From: Amyelois transitella
Taxonomy: Eukaryota; Arthropoda; Insecta; Lepidoptera; Pyralidae
Direction: 5' to 3'
Assembly (NCBI RefSeq): GCF_032362555.1
Contig: NC_083522.1
Span: 9,574,501-9,638,500 of the forward strand
DNA length: 64,000 bases
Positions 21,601-29,542 of the stretch are shown here, one piece after another. The stretch's first letter is position 1. Each line of letters begins with the position of its first letter. Position numbers and translations under genes: made by a program. Below the pieces are notes generated by a model. It searched no databases. It worked only from the letters and a program-made list of their open reading frames with translations, and had not been told where the DNA came from.

Positions 21601-22983
21601 CCCAGATCTTGCTGAGGACGACATCGCTGAGCTGTGACTTCTTGAGGAACCGAGCTGCCTCCGGGGCCTGGATTGCCCCTGATCCATTTGGATCCACCTA
21701 AAAATTATGTTAAACAAATTTAATAATTTTTCATCGAATAACATGGATAATATGAAGATATGTTTTGAAGACAAGTGGGAAGGTTAAGCGGAAGTCTCTC
21801 TTTTTCTGTTCCTTGCATTTGTTAATCATAGAGAAGTCTATTTAATCCTAATACTGTGTTATACTTTCAAACAGTAAAAAATAATTTTTAAAATTGGTCA
21901 ATTAAATTTGGAGATATTCACACTTCAGTAATAAATAAAATTGGTGACAAGGCCTCAGTTTCCTACAAATAGTTATAAAATTATTTAATATTAACTATTT
22001 ATCAGACACTTATACTGAATACCTACACTGATAAACTTTTTGGACTATTATTATACTGGTATTTAAATACTGGCAAACAAGACTTATAACACAAAAGTAG
22101 TTAATTGTTAACAACACCATGAAGGTTGTGTCAATGATATGGTATTGATTCACAGGCAGGCTGTAGCTAATTGGAACTCATTACTTTATAAATATTTCAT
22201 CTGCATTCAATGAAAAAAAAATGTGATTGAGCCCAATTGGAAATTAATTCACTCAAGTTTTGGCAATCTTCCCAAATAAATCCAGGCTTTAAAATGTGAT
22301 CAATTCTTGATTTTATGATATGACAAAATCTTATAGGAAATTTCTACATATAAATTTTAAATGACTAGTTTTTGTTAATCCATTATCATAATGATTTATC
22401 TGCTCATACGCTAACCGGCAATATATTGACGATCTTCGTCGTATCGATCATACGGCGGTGAACAGAGCAAATTAACACTAATATATTGTTACTTACTTGG
22501 TGATAATATGCTTCGTATATAGCACTGTGGGTCCCTGCCACCTGCAATTGTTCAAGCCACATATTGGATAAAATAAATAACACTGCATTACAGAATTATT
22601 TTGAATGGGTGTGACATTACTACACTGTCCATGACATTCAATGTTCGCGCAAAAATATGGTAAACCTCAGTAAATTGCTAATAATTTTTTGAAAATATAA
22701 CATGTAGAAACACAGTTCTTTATGTTGAAAAGCAACTTTTCAACGTAAATTGCAGTAATACTGGTTAATTTCTATAAACTGGGATCAGCGTAATCCCTTC
22801 ACTGTAGCACACTTCGACATTAAATATTTCAGTAACACGATTATTTATCTGAAATGTGAAGAACAACTTTTAAAAAATAACTAATAAACTTTATGCGCGG
22901 ATATTAAATAGTACAATTGACACAGTTTATCTTAGTAAATTTTATTAAAATCCTACCTGAGTAGGAGAAGGCAAGGCAGCCAT
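3632..22983 (-). CDS. Eps-15: Eps15, epidermal growth factor receptor substrate 15 (C-terminus not found)
   Basis: Endocytic scaffold protein at clathrin-coated pits and synapses. The exons are 22957-22983 (ATG), 22497-22541, 21563-21697, 19907-20005, 19231-19395, 18695-18805, 17949-18176, 15242-15362, 14487-14640, 12984-13131, 11148-11315, 10253-10342, 9495-9692, 6829-6996, 5409-5549, 4929-5018 and 3632-3742. All junctions are GT-AG and phases agree, giving about 733 residues. Three EH domains lie at about 10-102 ([14 protein letters not shown]), 130-215 (calcium loop [13 protein letters not shown]) and 311-400 ([13 protein letters not shown]). A proline-rich linker with repeated RPPS lies in exon 7. 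Heptad-rich coiled coil covers exons 11-14. Five DPF motifs, known to bind AP-2, lie in exons 15-17. The usual C-terminal UIM exon was not found, so the gene probably ends left of base 1. Introns are crowded with transposons. Exons 11 and 14 carry tandem amplifications of their 3' ends. Confidence 0.93.
3826..4375 (+). mobile_element. RTE-clade LINE fragment (C-terminal part of reverse transcriptase ORF)
   Basis: The translation gives [20 protein letters not shown], then [20 protein letters not shown], an internal stop at 4117, and then [16 protein letters not shown] and [18 protein letters not shown]. This is the conserved tail after the polymerase core of insect RTE-type retroelements. It is antisense in the intron between Eps15 exons 16 and 17, truncated at both ends and broken by a stop, so it is a dead copy. 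Confidence 0.8.
4419..4826 (+). CDS. Unrecognised 135-aa ORF, possibly transposon-derived
   Basis: An intact ATG-to-stop frame in the Eps15 intron just after the LINE fragment, on the opposite strand to Eps15. The product is basic and Ser/Asn/Thr-rich, with an internal duplication: two blocks of about 30 residues share the pattern SQTS...SF...NN..SA.PT. No domain was recognised. The last codons overlap a stem-loop (ccgagcaaagctcgg, 4791-4805), reminiscent of Helitron 3' ends, so an N-terminal remnant of a mobile-element protein is my best guess. There is no evidence of expression. Confidence 0.3.
   Translation: MCLLNSRVYLKMPKRSWKRTLLNNLTSRSRDSSQEHLRENRLKIQTGQVSQTSCIENSFLENLHENNHISACPTGVSQTSHSDESFHKNHYKNNPVSARPTRAAKVRCLQNLTNIKTRSTKNKKPSKARATRYCI
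5033..5195 (-). repeat. Rep-A copy (3' part), sense to Eps15
   Basis: Reverse-complement match to the Rep-A 3' half: the catacatacata tail, then the conserved blocks agccaacagtcttga, ggccacgttcagct, aattgagatt and tgacaggttgc. Its tail lies about 18 bp upstream of the acceptor of Eps15 exon 16. Confidence 0.75.
5669..6905. repeat. 109-bp minisatellite spanning the end of Eps15 exon 14, about 11.3 copies
   Basis: A GC-rich 109-bp unit is repeated head to tail with no visible differences between copies. The first part of the rightmost copy is the 3' end of Eps15 exon 14. On the minus strand each unit contains a pyrimidine-rich acceptor (ctgtag), 75 bp open in the exon-14 frame (25 codons, starting [12 protein letters not shown]), a donor (ttg|gtcagt), and only 34 nt before the next acceptor. 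Donors lie just below 6829, 6720, 6611 and so on down to 5739. The leftmost copy (from 5704 down) loses the donor and runs into unique sequence at about 5668. Because 109 is not a multiple of three, unspliced read-through hits a stop. Confidence 0.95.
7008..7090 (-). repeat. Rep-A 3' fragment next to Eps15 exon 14
   Basis: The tail (acatacacacatacatata) and the following ~70 bases match the Rep-A 3' end in reverse. The tail ends about 10 bp upstream of the exon 14 acceptor, in the same sense as the gene. Confidence 0.6.
7155..8345 (-). mobile_element. RTE-clade LINE, 1.2-kb 3' fragment
   Basis: The longest LINE copy in the window. The minus strand encodes part of the reverse transcriptase palm (a degenerate polymerase segment ending in [11 protein letters not shown]), followed by [20 protein letters not shown] and [15 protein letters not shown]. 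The 3' end finishes in the family's characteristic CATA/TATG repeat near 7160. The frame is broken near 7606, and further frame changes occur upstream, so it is defective. It sits sense in the intron between Eps15 exons 13 and 14. Confidence 0.85.
8611..8862 (+). mobile_element. tRNA-derived SINE, family 1
   Basis: It has a tRNA-like head with an A box (gtggcgcagcggtag) and a B box (gagttcgaatccc), an unrelated body, and a short (ttta)n tail. Partial copies occur at 11728-11825, 50930-51163, 59250-59300 and 61285-61447, which establishes it as a family. It lies antisense in an Eps15 intron. Confidence 0.85.
8971..9446. mobile_element. MITE with tacagggtga terminal inverted repeats (copy 1)
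   Basis: 476 bp, starting tacagggtgac and ending gtcaccctgta. About 27 bp of each end are inverted copies (aactgcat inward on the left, atgcagtt on the right). There is no ORF. A second copy, in opposite orientation and with an insertion, is at 15430-17449. The terminal TA may be the target duplication, which would fit a Tc1/mariner-like origin, but the superfamily is not proved. Confidence 0.85.
9727..10140 (+). mobile_element. Rep-A copy interrupted by an RTE LINE 3' end
   Basis: A near full-length Rep-A runs from gccgtgtggttcccggcac at 9728 to about 9955. It is then interrupted by a minus-strand RTE 3' fragment (9957-10105, with tatacatacataaaatcacg at its end). The last Rep-A bases (aaggatatagacgtgattat) follow. 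This is a nested retro-insertion in the intron upstream of Eps15 exon 13. Confidence 0.75.
10622..11148. repeat. Tandem amplification across the 3' end and donor of Eps15 exon 11 (5 copies)
   Basis: Five copies beginning ggtcccagg start at 10622, 10735, 10887, 11001 and 11115, so the periods are 113, 152, 114 and 114 bp. Each carries the same donor (ctgcag|gtgagg on the minus strand). The copies with 113- and 114-bp spacing lack 38 bp of exon sequence, whereas the 152-bp copy keeps it. In that copy 10768-10866 is a 99-bp segment with its own cag acceptor and donor that reads through in the exon 11 frame, ending in GEADSLQ like exon 11 itself. It is a good candidate for a duplicated, possibly alternative, coiled-coil exon. 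Confidence 0.85.
11378..11636 (+). mobile_element. Rep-A, near full-length copy
   Basis: It starts with a mutated head (gtgcttcccggcaccatta) and keeps every internal block: aagcgactaagggatagg, ttttaggcgatgggctag, aacctgtcactatttgaat and the 3' segment gatatagacgtgattat. It is antisense in the Eps15 intron upstream of exon 11. Confidence 0.8.
11728..11825 (-). repeat. SINE family 1, 3' half
   Basis: Matches the body of the 8611-8862 element in reverse (acgggacaaattacac, then aagttcgagacttgtgtt and gatactaactcaac). The tRNA-like head is missing. Confidence 0.7.
12158..12645. mobile_element. Cluster of RTE LINE 3' ends, including an inverted pair
   Basis: A minus-strand RTE 3' fragment (12160-12295) directly abuts a plus-strand one (12297-12355), so the two tails point outward and the pair forms an imperfect palindrome. 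A (tatg)n/(cata)n microsatellite at about 12413-12490 follows, then another minus-strand RTE 3' end (12467-12640, containing cctctttcccggaggggtag). All are short 5'-truncated copies in the intron between Eps15 exons 10 and 11. Confidence 0.75.
12738..12898 (+). repeat. Interspersed repeat (ccgattttgatg type)
   Basis: The segment with gtccgagattatctcgcgtt, then ccgattttgatgcc, ending gaggcgtttctctttttac, recurs at 62262-62524 in CPSF73, where a Rep-A interrupts it. It is probably a non-autonomous element of the Helitron-like group. The family is not established. Confidence 0.5.
13141..13186 (-). repeat. Rep-A 3' tip next to Eps15 exon 10
   Basis: Only the last ~45 bp of Rep-A, sense to Eps15, with the tail (catacatacatata) about 12 bp upstream of the exon 10 acceptor (exon start 13131). 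Confidence 0.65.
13318..13548 (+). mobile_element. Helitron-like non-autonomous element
   Basis: Begins ttatatataaaattctcgtg, contains cgaaacggctttaccgattt, and ends gccgggacagctag followed by ta. The CTAG terminus and the repeated end (also at about 15217 and 53262) fit lepidopteran Helitron derivatives. There is no ORF. Confidence 0.55.
13664..14042 (-). mobile_element. tRNA-derived SINE, family 2 (complete copy)
   Basis: On the minus strand the head has an A-box-like segment (ggtaaggtgcccggttaag) and a B box (ggttcgaatcccacc). A ~300-bp body follows (cgtgcaggtttcctcac and agtcaggatttt relatives), ending in cttcttcc-like sequence read from the other strand. Other copies lie at 50195-50443, 52388-52987 and 54440-54803, with a fragment at 18588-18650. 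It sits in the Eps15 intron between exons 9 and 10. Confidence 0.75.
14084..14466 (+). mobile_element. Rep-A flanked by a ~55-bp direct repeat
   Basis: A full-length Rep-A (14141-14408, gccgtgtggttctcggcacc to tatgtatgtatgt) sits between two copies of a ~55-bp flank, at 14084-14140 and 14408-14466. Both contain ttccactgaaacagtacaaa and tttccatagaacacc. This looks like a long target-site duplication, beyond the usual 5-20 bp. The right copy ends about 20 bp from the donor of Eps15 exon 9. Confidence 0.8.
14672..14808 (+). repeat. Rep-A, internally deleted
   Basis: The 5' ~50 bp of Rep-A (cggcaccaatacaaaaaaga to ctctttcacatggat) is followed by unrelated sequence and then the 3' tip (cccgcaagggatttaaacgt gattatatgt). 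The middle has been lost. Confidence 0.6.
15058..15217 (+). repeat. Helitron-like fragment
   Basis: Contains ccgaaacggctcgaccgatt and ends aacgtttgccgggacagctagta, the same 3' end as 13318-13548. Confidence 0.5.
15430..17449. mobile_element. MITE copy 2 (tacagggtga family), inverted relative to copy 1 and interrupted
   Basis: The left end tacaaggtgac and the right end gtcaccctgta match copy 1 (8971-9446) in opposite orientation. Outside the insertion the two align along their length (for example cccatgcatctgagccgttt against copy 1). Removing the inner element (15874-17421) leaves about 472 bp, almost exactly the size of copy 1, which confirms a later insertion. It lies in the Eps15 intron between exons 7 and 8. 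Confidence 0.85.
15874..17421. mobile_element. Inner DNA element with aaaggagatggccca inverted ends
   Basis: About 1.55 kb, beginning aaaggagatggcccaa and ending ttgggccatctccttt. Just inside, gactgccctgga on the left faces tctagggcagtt on the right. There is no ORF over 60 codons, so it is non-autonomous. It inserted into the outer MITE within cagttaaattta. The exact target duplication is unclear. I do not recognise the family. Confidence 0.75.
17519..17937 (-). mobile_element. Helitron-like element interrupted by an RTE LINE end
   Basis: Read on the minus strand, it starts atctatactaatattataaa and ends gtcgcgggcacagctag, the TC...CTAG arrangement of lepidopteran Helitron derivatives inserted between A and T. 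An RTE 3' fragment (17733-17890, acatacataaaatcacgcct) splits it. Sister copies are at 35472-35757 and 52024-52370. Confidence 0.7.
18187..18232 (-). repeat. Rep-A 3' tip next to Eps15 exon 7
   Basis: The sequence tatacacacatacatatcac followed by gcggggtagacagt matches the Rep-A 3' end, sense to Eps15. It ends about 12 bp upstream of the exon 7 acceptor (exon start 18176). Confidence 0.55.
18299..18562 (-). mobile_element. Rep-A, full-length copy
   Basis: From the tail catacataaatatggtcacg to the head gtgccgggaaccacacggca, with all internal blocks. It lies in the intron between Eps15 exons 6 and 7, sense to the gene. A fragment of SINE family 2 follows at 18588-18650. Confidence 0.8.
18829..18975 (-). 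repeat. Rep-A 3' half next to Eps15 exon 6
   Basis: Tail (tacatacacacatatagg), agccaacagtctcgaaaaga, and tgacaggttgcttacccatc. The tail ends about 21 bp upstream of the exon 6 acceptor, in sense. Confidence 0.65.
18995..19200. repeat. Interspersed repeat with ctaccgcttccaaag core
   Basis: The segment ctactaccgcttccaaagcg, then catgtgtagaataagctgcg and acactgtagca, recurs at 35275-35385 and 53755-53950. No ORF and no clear termini were seen, and the family is unknown. Confidence 0.6.
19604..19732 (+). repeat. Rep-A, internally deleted copy
   Basis: Head gccgtgttcttcccggcacc, then ttaggattctttttttatg, tgggctagcaacctttcac and the 3' tip gggataaagacgtgaatata. About half the length is missing. 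Confidence 0.65.
20115..20210. repeat. Inverted repeat / hairpin in an Eps15 intron
   Basis: The left arm 20115-20145 and the right arm 20181-20210 are reverse complements with a few mismatches (ggatcttaacatatatcac against attgcaatatattaagatcc), separated by ~35 bases. A sequence like the right arm recurs near 54112-54150. This may be a small MITE; a pre-miRNA-like hairpin is a weaker alternative. Confidence 0.5.
20214..21562. other. Eps15 intron sequence, nothing recognised
   Basis: AT-rich intron between exons 3 and 4. A diverged Helitron-type end may lie near 21046-21075 (gctgtgacacgcgacgtcgt). No ORF or RNA gene was seen. The introns at 21698-22496 and 22542-22956 likewise show nothing I can name. 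Confidence 0.5.
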
Positions 22984-23328
22984 TTTTCACATCTCTTCAG
23001 TCGACCAATCAATAGCTGTCACAAACAATAGACTTTTGACGTTAATAGTGCTGCCTTCCCTCTATTTTGTCTATGACGTAGATTAACATTCTAAATCGAT
23101 TTATATAGACAGGCATACGGCCCGCTCGTATAGAGACGATTTGTGAAGATTCTGATGCCAGATGCAATAGAAGTGTTCTGGGATCGTGGCAAGTTGACCT
23201 AACCCTCTGAGAAAGGGGCCTGATATTATGTTCATATTTTGACAAAATATATTGATGCTATTCAAAAACAAGTTTTAAAAACAAGTAGTGCAGGTTGACC
23301 CAACAGAAAACATTAAATAACAGAAACA

Positions 23329-25418
23329 TTATAAAATGGACTTTATTTTTTCAACAAATATATTTAAACGTTTCAATCCATTTTCATTAACTCTGTAACA
23401 AGAATGAGCTTGTAATCTCTTCAACCAACTATCCACTTTGTGATGGCGCTCCAATAACGGTATGAGCAGCTGTAGGGAGCTCACTGTAGCTCCACAGCAA
23501 AGATCACAAAGAGAGACCTGAAACACCAAAAATACAAACATGAAATAAGCTGTTATATTTTGGTTCACCACATTTTAGAATTGTAACATTTGTAACTTAC
23601 TTTATCACCAGCGAGCCAACTATGTTCCCCAAGTCGGTATTCCAGATAATCTACAGCGTGATACCAATCCTTCAATTTGCTTTCGTCTGCAGGCCATTTA
23701 CCGGTAAAGAATTCTGACTGAAAACAATAGATGTATAGCACTGAAAAGAAGTAAGATTTAGGCTCAAGTTATAAGCGATTTATATGCGACTCGCTGTTTT
23801 TGACTATGATGGAGCATATAATAGTGTTAAATACTGGTATAGTAAATAAACTATGACTTAACACATCATTACTGTTACTAGCGACCAGGCCCGACTTCGC
23901 ATGGGTAGCATTTATACATATAAACTTTCCTCTTGAATTAGTATGTCTATTAAAAAACTGCAACTTTTTTTTTTGTGTAGTTTGAAAGATCTAAGTATAC
24001 ATACACACATAAACATATCTAAATGTATCGTGTGAGAAAATCATTCATATTACCTACTCAAACAAAAACAAGCGTAGATTAAAAAATGGAAGCAATATTT
24101 AATAATTTCTATATCTTACATAAATTGCACTATCTATAGGGAACAAAGTTCCCGAATTGAAAAATAGCATCTGATCTATCCTGGACTTGGCTGTATTACT
24201 ATATGGATATAAGGCATAGTTCCGACTCTTACGACACATGTACAAAGCTATTGCATGACTGTCATTAATAATATGGTTACCAACGGAGAGAGCTGGTACT
24301 TTCTGCAAAGGATTAATCTGAAATTAAAATAATTAATTTTAATTACTATCTCTATAAGGTTTCTTTGATTTACAGCTTATTTTAGGCTATATGCTGGCAA
24401 AATTTCAATATCCGAATCTAAATTAATCTAAATTGAGTCTTTCTGAGGTCAATGGCTTCATTTTCCCTGGTATAAAGGCGTTTCTAATATGATAAGTTAT
24501 TTCGTTCTTATTAAGAACCACTGTATTTGCTAATTGAAAACGTCCCTTAAAATAGTTAAATACTTGTCTACGCCCGTATACGTCTTGGGTACGTGGAATG
24601 TATTGTGGAATACCTTTGTATAAAACTCTGACTTGTGCTCAGAGCAGAATAGATCAACTCTATGTAGTTTGTACTCGATGTTGAGGGCCGATGCCGTCAT
24701 CATGACAAACCGCACGGGCGGGGAGGCCTCGTCTCCGAACAGCGTGGGCTTCTTATCAAATGGTAACGAGTTTCTGGAACTTATGTTGCTACCATTATTA
24801 CATACATACATACATATAGTCACGTCTATATCCCTTGCGGGGTAGACCGTGCCAACAGTCTTGAAAAGTCTGACAGGCCACGTTCAGCTTTTTGGCTCGA
24901 TGATAGAATTGTGATTCAAATAGTGACAGATTGCTAGCCGATGAACTTAAGATTCTTGTTTAAGGCGATGGCCTAAAACAAGAATCTTAAGTTTATAAGC
25001 CTATCCCTTAGTCGCCTTTATCGACATCCATGGGAACGAGATGAAGTGATCCAATTCTTTTTTTATATTGGTGCCGGGACCCACACGGTTACGAGTAGAG
25101 TAATTTTACCATATGCCTGAGATTCTTCTTGTGGGCGATGGGCAAGCAACCTGTCATTATTTGAATCTCAATTCCATCATTGAGCCAAGCTTTGTGTTAT
25201 TCAGTTCGCGTTTCTTTTAAGGTCCATATTAAAGTACCTAAGTATTTATTAAAGGTTTCAAACAAAAATAGTAACAAAATAAACAGCTCACAACTTTAAA
25301 ACTATGAAACACGAACGCAATATAAAGAAAACATAACTTACCGAGTAGAATGATGGTTAAAACAACGATTAACGTTTCCATGTCCAAGGCTTTTGACTAA
25401 ACTTGAGAGCAAACTCAT
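23329..25418 (-). CDS. Glutathione S-transferase-like protein with presequence-like N-terminus
   Basis: Five exons: 25342-25418 (ATG), 24614-24773, 24120-24317, 23601-23717 and 23329-23517 (stop), with consistent phases, giving 246 residues. The thioredoxin-fold half has the delta/epsilon signature ASPPVR with the presumed catalytic Ser, the cis-Pro region QKVPALSV, and the glutathione-binding DSHAIALYM. The C-terminal half is all-alpha, with WYHAVDYLEYRLGEHSWLAG and KVDSWLKRLQ. The first ~27 residues (MSLLSSLVKSLGHGNVNR and on) come before the fold, lack acidic residues and are rich in Ser, Leu and basic residues, like a mitochondrial transit peptide. That location is inference. The exon 2 acceptor could be ttccag or aag 6 bases earlier; both keep frame. 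It is divergent from the plus-strand GST at 26157. Loss of enzymatic activity cannot be excluded. Confidence 0.85.
24799..25093 (-). mobile_element. Rep-A, full-length copy in GST intron 1
   Basis: The tail catacatacatacatatagt lies 27 bp upstream of the GST exon 2 acceptor. The head gtgccgggacccacacggt is at 25071-25090. An internal piece (agattcttgtttaaggcgat) is duplicated in inverted orientation near 24950-24990. Confidence 0.8.
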
Positions 25419-26156
25419 TATTTTTGATCCTCAAAACATCTGTCGTCTTTAACTTCCCACAACCGAATATGCCTTCGATATCCTATAAAACAAACCTTAA
25501 TTTTATTTTTAGATACATTAAGACTCCGCCTTGTAGACGAAAACAAACAAAAATATACATAAAAGCTTTACCAATATAGATGGTTTTAGAATGGAGAAAT
25601 ATTTTGCATATGAAACTATCCCGTAGCTCGTATTACATTATGCATTTGGTATCAATTTAAAAGGCTAATGGTCATGAATCGCCAGGCTTTACCTGCGACA
25701 TTATATCTTTTCTTTTATTACTGATATAAAAACCTACAATTTGTTATTTAAGAAGCATTTAAAATGAGAAACCCAAGTTTTAATCTTGTATTAAAATCAA
25801 TAAAATCAATCTATTTTGACTAATTATTATTAAATAAGTGATAGCACCAAGAATGGTAGCATTTAAGATTGAGGGATAGGAAGATATTGCTACTCCATCG
25901 CCTAAAAGACAAATAAATTCTCAGTTGATTACACTTTCCCATGATTTCATTTTAAAATCGGGGACGTAGGAGAAGTAGTAAAGAATATGCTGTTATATTT
26001 ACGAAAACATTGTCACTTTTTAAAGAAAACTTTTTGGACGTATTTTATAAGATGTCATACATGGCACCAATTTGTCTAGTGTGACATGTTTATACATTTC
26101 TCACATACCTTTGGAAAACAAAAATAAATTTTTAAATTAATATGTATCACTAAGCT
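25419..26156. promoter_or_regulatory. Divergent intergenic region between two GST genes
   Basis: The start codons of the minus-strand GST (25418) and the plus-strand GST (26157) are 738 bp apart and point outward, so both promoters must lie here unless further 5' exons exist. It is AT-rich. No response element was recognised with confidence. Confidence 0.4.
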
Positions 26157-28514
26157 ATGGGGGCTGGCAAAAGTAGGACCGCACTGACTAGCACTTTAAA
26201 GTACGTAATTAAATTATTATATTTTTTGTATTATTACAATTCAACTTCTAATTACTATCCTAATCCAATCACTCATCAATCTCTAGTCAGGTCATAAAAA
26301 ATATAAGCTGCACAGCTGATATTTGATGAAGTTTGGCACAAAGATATATTAGTACGACTTACTCGACATTATTGCTCTGCCTTTTACTTTTACTTTTTTC
26401 AGACACTGCACACTATGGAAATCAGACCGAAGCCCTGCTTGCAGAGCCGTTATGATGGCACTTGACGCTATGAATTTGAACATCACCGAAGTCGACGTTA
26501 ATATGGATAAAGGCGAGCACAGGAATCCAGAAATGATTATAGTAAGCTTTATCTTGGAATAATAAAACGTGTATAATAAAGCAAGTTAAAAGGTATCTAT
26601 CTAATAAATTAACTTATATTGAACTTCCATGTATTCTATTACCGAATAAAAAATAAAGAGGATGGGAACCGCTTCTCTTTCCGTGGTGGTAACTAAGGGA
26701 AAAGTTAATAAACTTGGGATTATTCTTAAAGGGGATCCTAGGCTAGAAACCTGTCCCTATTTCTATCCCAATTTCATTATTATGTCATACAGCTGAACAG
26801 AGCTTATCAATTATTTCTATACCGTTGGTTCTGATATTGACTAATTTTTTTTTTTTGCCCTAGATGAATCCTTTGCAAACATTACCTATATTCAAGGACA
26901 GAGAACTTGTTATTTGCGATAGGTAATTATATTTAATTATTTTTTCTCTCATCAAGCAATATGTTTTCGATTTCTCAGGTATCCTAAGTATATTATCAAT
27001 CAATAATCAAAGTTGATCAATATTATATATTGCTTAATAATTTTTTACTAACAATAATTGCACAATAAATTAACCAAAGCGCTGTACAAGTTACGACGAT
27101 TCAGTCTTTAATTTCCCAAAGTGCCAATTATTATAATTCACAAATCGAACCTTTAACCTGTCAACAAGAACATCACATTTCATGTTTTGCAATAATATTT
27201 TTTTTTGCTTTCCAGTCATGCAATAAACACGTATCTTGCGTCGCGGTATAGGGGTTCAGCGCAGCTCTTGCCCAGGGACGCTGGGGGAAGAGCTCTTGTG
27301 GAGCAATTGCTGCATTATGACAGTGGTATCTTGTATCCGAAGTACAGAGCTGCATCAGTGAGAAATCTTATTTAATACTTAATAGTTATCAACCCGTTTA
27401 ACTTTGTCCTCTTGCCTTTCATCTATGACCGTTATACTACCGGAGGATCTAACCCAAGAAAGATCATAGTTGGTGCAAAAGGAGAAAGTGGTTATTTCCT
27501 TTGTCGTCTCTTACAACATTTACTAGGAAAAGATGACTTTAAGTAGACTTCATTTATTGGCACTCCCAAGTCCAAAACCAAGGAGGTCCTTAAAATAAAT
27601 AATGCGGCTCCACCCGCGTAAACAAAAACCTCCCGTTTACTTCCGTTCCCGTGGGAATTTCGGGAAATCCTGTGATGGACTTTTTAAATTGTTAGCTTAT
27701 CTGCTTTCGTTTTACTAATTTTATTACTTAGTTGCGTAAGATTTATGCTCCCATTTTAACTCCAATTTGCAATTTCATTGTTTTTGTTACGTGTCAAATT
27801 TTTCTTACAATTCCATTTTATATTACGAGTATTTACCTACATTTGATTTCAGTATCCAGTTTTGTACGAGAAATGTAATTGTGTGATGCCCGACCACGCA
27901 TGCGAAATTGAATGCGCCTATCGTGAATTGGAGAACATGCTAGTAGGCCGCCAGTGGTTCGGCGGCAGTTGGGTCACTCTCAGTGACATATCCATAGCAG
28001 CAACTATTAGCACATTGAATATCTTGGTGCCGATTGACAAGTCAAAGTTAATATTTTAATAATCACATCACAAATATTCTACGAACGTTTTCTTTTTTCG
28101 TTTTGATTTAGTGCCACATTATTCATACTTTTGTTAACATTTAACTTGCATTTACAATATGAATAAGTAATTAACTGTTTAAGAACTAGCAAGTGATATT
28201 TATTAGTTGTTATTCAAATTTGCGTCTGGTATTATATGCTGCAAAATCCACTCGGGTACAAAATCGTCGTTGAAATTTATCTCGGCTAATTCGATCATCC
28301 TCATAACTGTAAATAAAATAAACCAAATGATGACTGTTAAAGTTTTTACTTCTCAGATTTTGACAAGTTTTGCTTACATTCCAGCTATCCTCGTTTGTCA
28401 GGCTGGCTTCATCGTATGTCCGAAGAAGTATTCTTCATGACAGCCAACAAGAAGGGCCTTGGAGAATTCGCGAGAAGAATAGGCGAGTTCTCACTTGTAG
28501 ACAACTATAATTAA
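26157..28514 (+). CDS. Glutathione S-transferase, epsilon-like
   Basis: Six exons: 26157-26200 (ATG), 26403-26541, 26864-26922, 27216-27357, 27853-28046 and 28385-28514 (stop). Phases are consistent, giving 235 residues. It conjugates glutathione to electrophiles in the cytosol, a detoxification role. The N-terminal fold shows LWKSDRSPACRAVMM with the Ser of the delta/epsilon active-site region, then NPLQTLPIF (cis-Pro) and CDSHAINTYLASRY for glutathione binding. The C-terminal helices include LVGRQWFGGSWVTLSDISIA, typical of epsilon GSTs, and YPRLSGWLHRM. The intron 1 and 5 donors are slightly weak (gtacgt, gttaat), but the phases fit only this way. A polyadenylation signal aataaa lies at 28673-28678. 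The first 15 residues before the fold are somewhat long for this class. Confidence 0.88.
26660..26840 (+). repeat. Old, diverged Rep-A in GST intron 2
   Basis: Recognisable blocks include gggaaccgcttctctttccg, taaacttgggattattctta, ctagaaacctgtccctattt and tacagctgaacagagctta. It is more diverged than the other copies, suggesting an older insertion. Confidence 0.5.
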
Positions 28515-29542
28515 GAAAAGAAATATGTTCTTACAAAATGTGTTTGTCGGCATCAGATTCGAGCAGTGTGTTTGACGATGTGTTCAAATGTCCTCGAAGT
28601 TCGGAGGGAAGGCGTGCCAGAACAGGAACCCCTGAAAGCGAATTACAGTGATATTGTCGTATAGAAAATTTTAATAAATACATTTATATTCACTTGATAT
28701 ATTTTTTTAATTTTGCGGATGTCACGTTTACAGTCTTCCCGGTACTTAAGTAGACATTAAGACGAAAGACAGAAATCATTATTTATTACTGAATTTGAAG
28801 TAAAATGCACGACATGCAATTCTATTTTCAACTCATTGTTGCAATGATTTTTTTTTACTGGTTACATATATATTAAAACTTTTTTGATCACAAACATAGG
28901 TTTCAATAAACCGGTATTATAATAATATTACTGTTCCTTCAAATTATTTGTGTCAAACTTTTGCCAATATGTGATGAAAACTTATTACAAAAATATAAGC
29001 CGCTTTTTTGTTTATGATATCGATGTTTAAAATGATATTCCGATAGAATCGATCGATTAAAATTATGACGCCATTTTATAAACTTTTTATTCCTTCACTA
29101 CATTGGAATTCACCTGTCAAAGCCAACATGCTGTCTCACTTCAATCTCATTCCCGTCAAGCAAGTGTCAAGTCAAGTGATTGATATTTTTGTGTTCTTGT
29201 TTCAATGGAAATTGTTTTGAGATTTCGATTAAACTTGGGATTCTTCGGTAGGAGGGATGAGTGAACAATGTTGAAGTAATTACTATTAGTTATGTAGATT
29301 ATCAAACTTAGCTGTCCATTGTTATTGCAATGTTCACACGGGTGGTATAAAAAGTTAGTGGCAGTCTTATTTTCCCACGGAACATGAAGAAAGTATTCGT
29401 GAAAGGTTGAACTTGTGTTGTGATAGTGTTTGTGACTTCAGCTGGTGCCATCATTCGTGTTCCGATACGATTGAGTCCGTAATTACGGACTAACCTTTTT
29501 CCATGACATTCAAATTGTAAGGGACTTCATCCGTGTCTTGTC
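28515..29542. other. GST 3' UTR, then intergenic and CCDC50 5' region
   Basis: The GST polyadenylation signal is at 28673-28678. Beyond that the sequence is AT-rich to about 29100. The stretch 29350-29542 is less AT-rich and probably holds the CCDC50 promoter and 5' UTR. Neither a TATA box nor a 5' intron was called. Confidence 0.4.
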
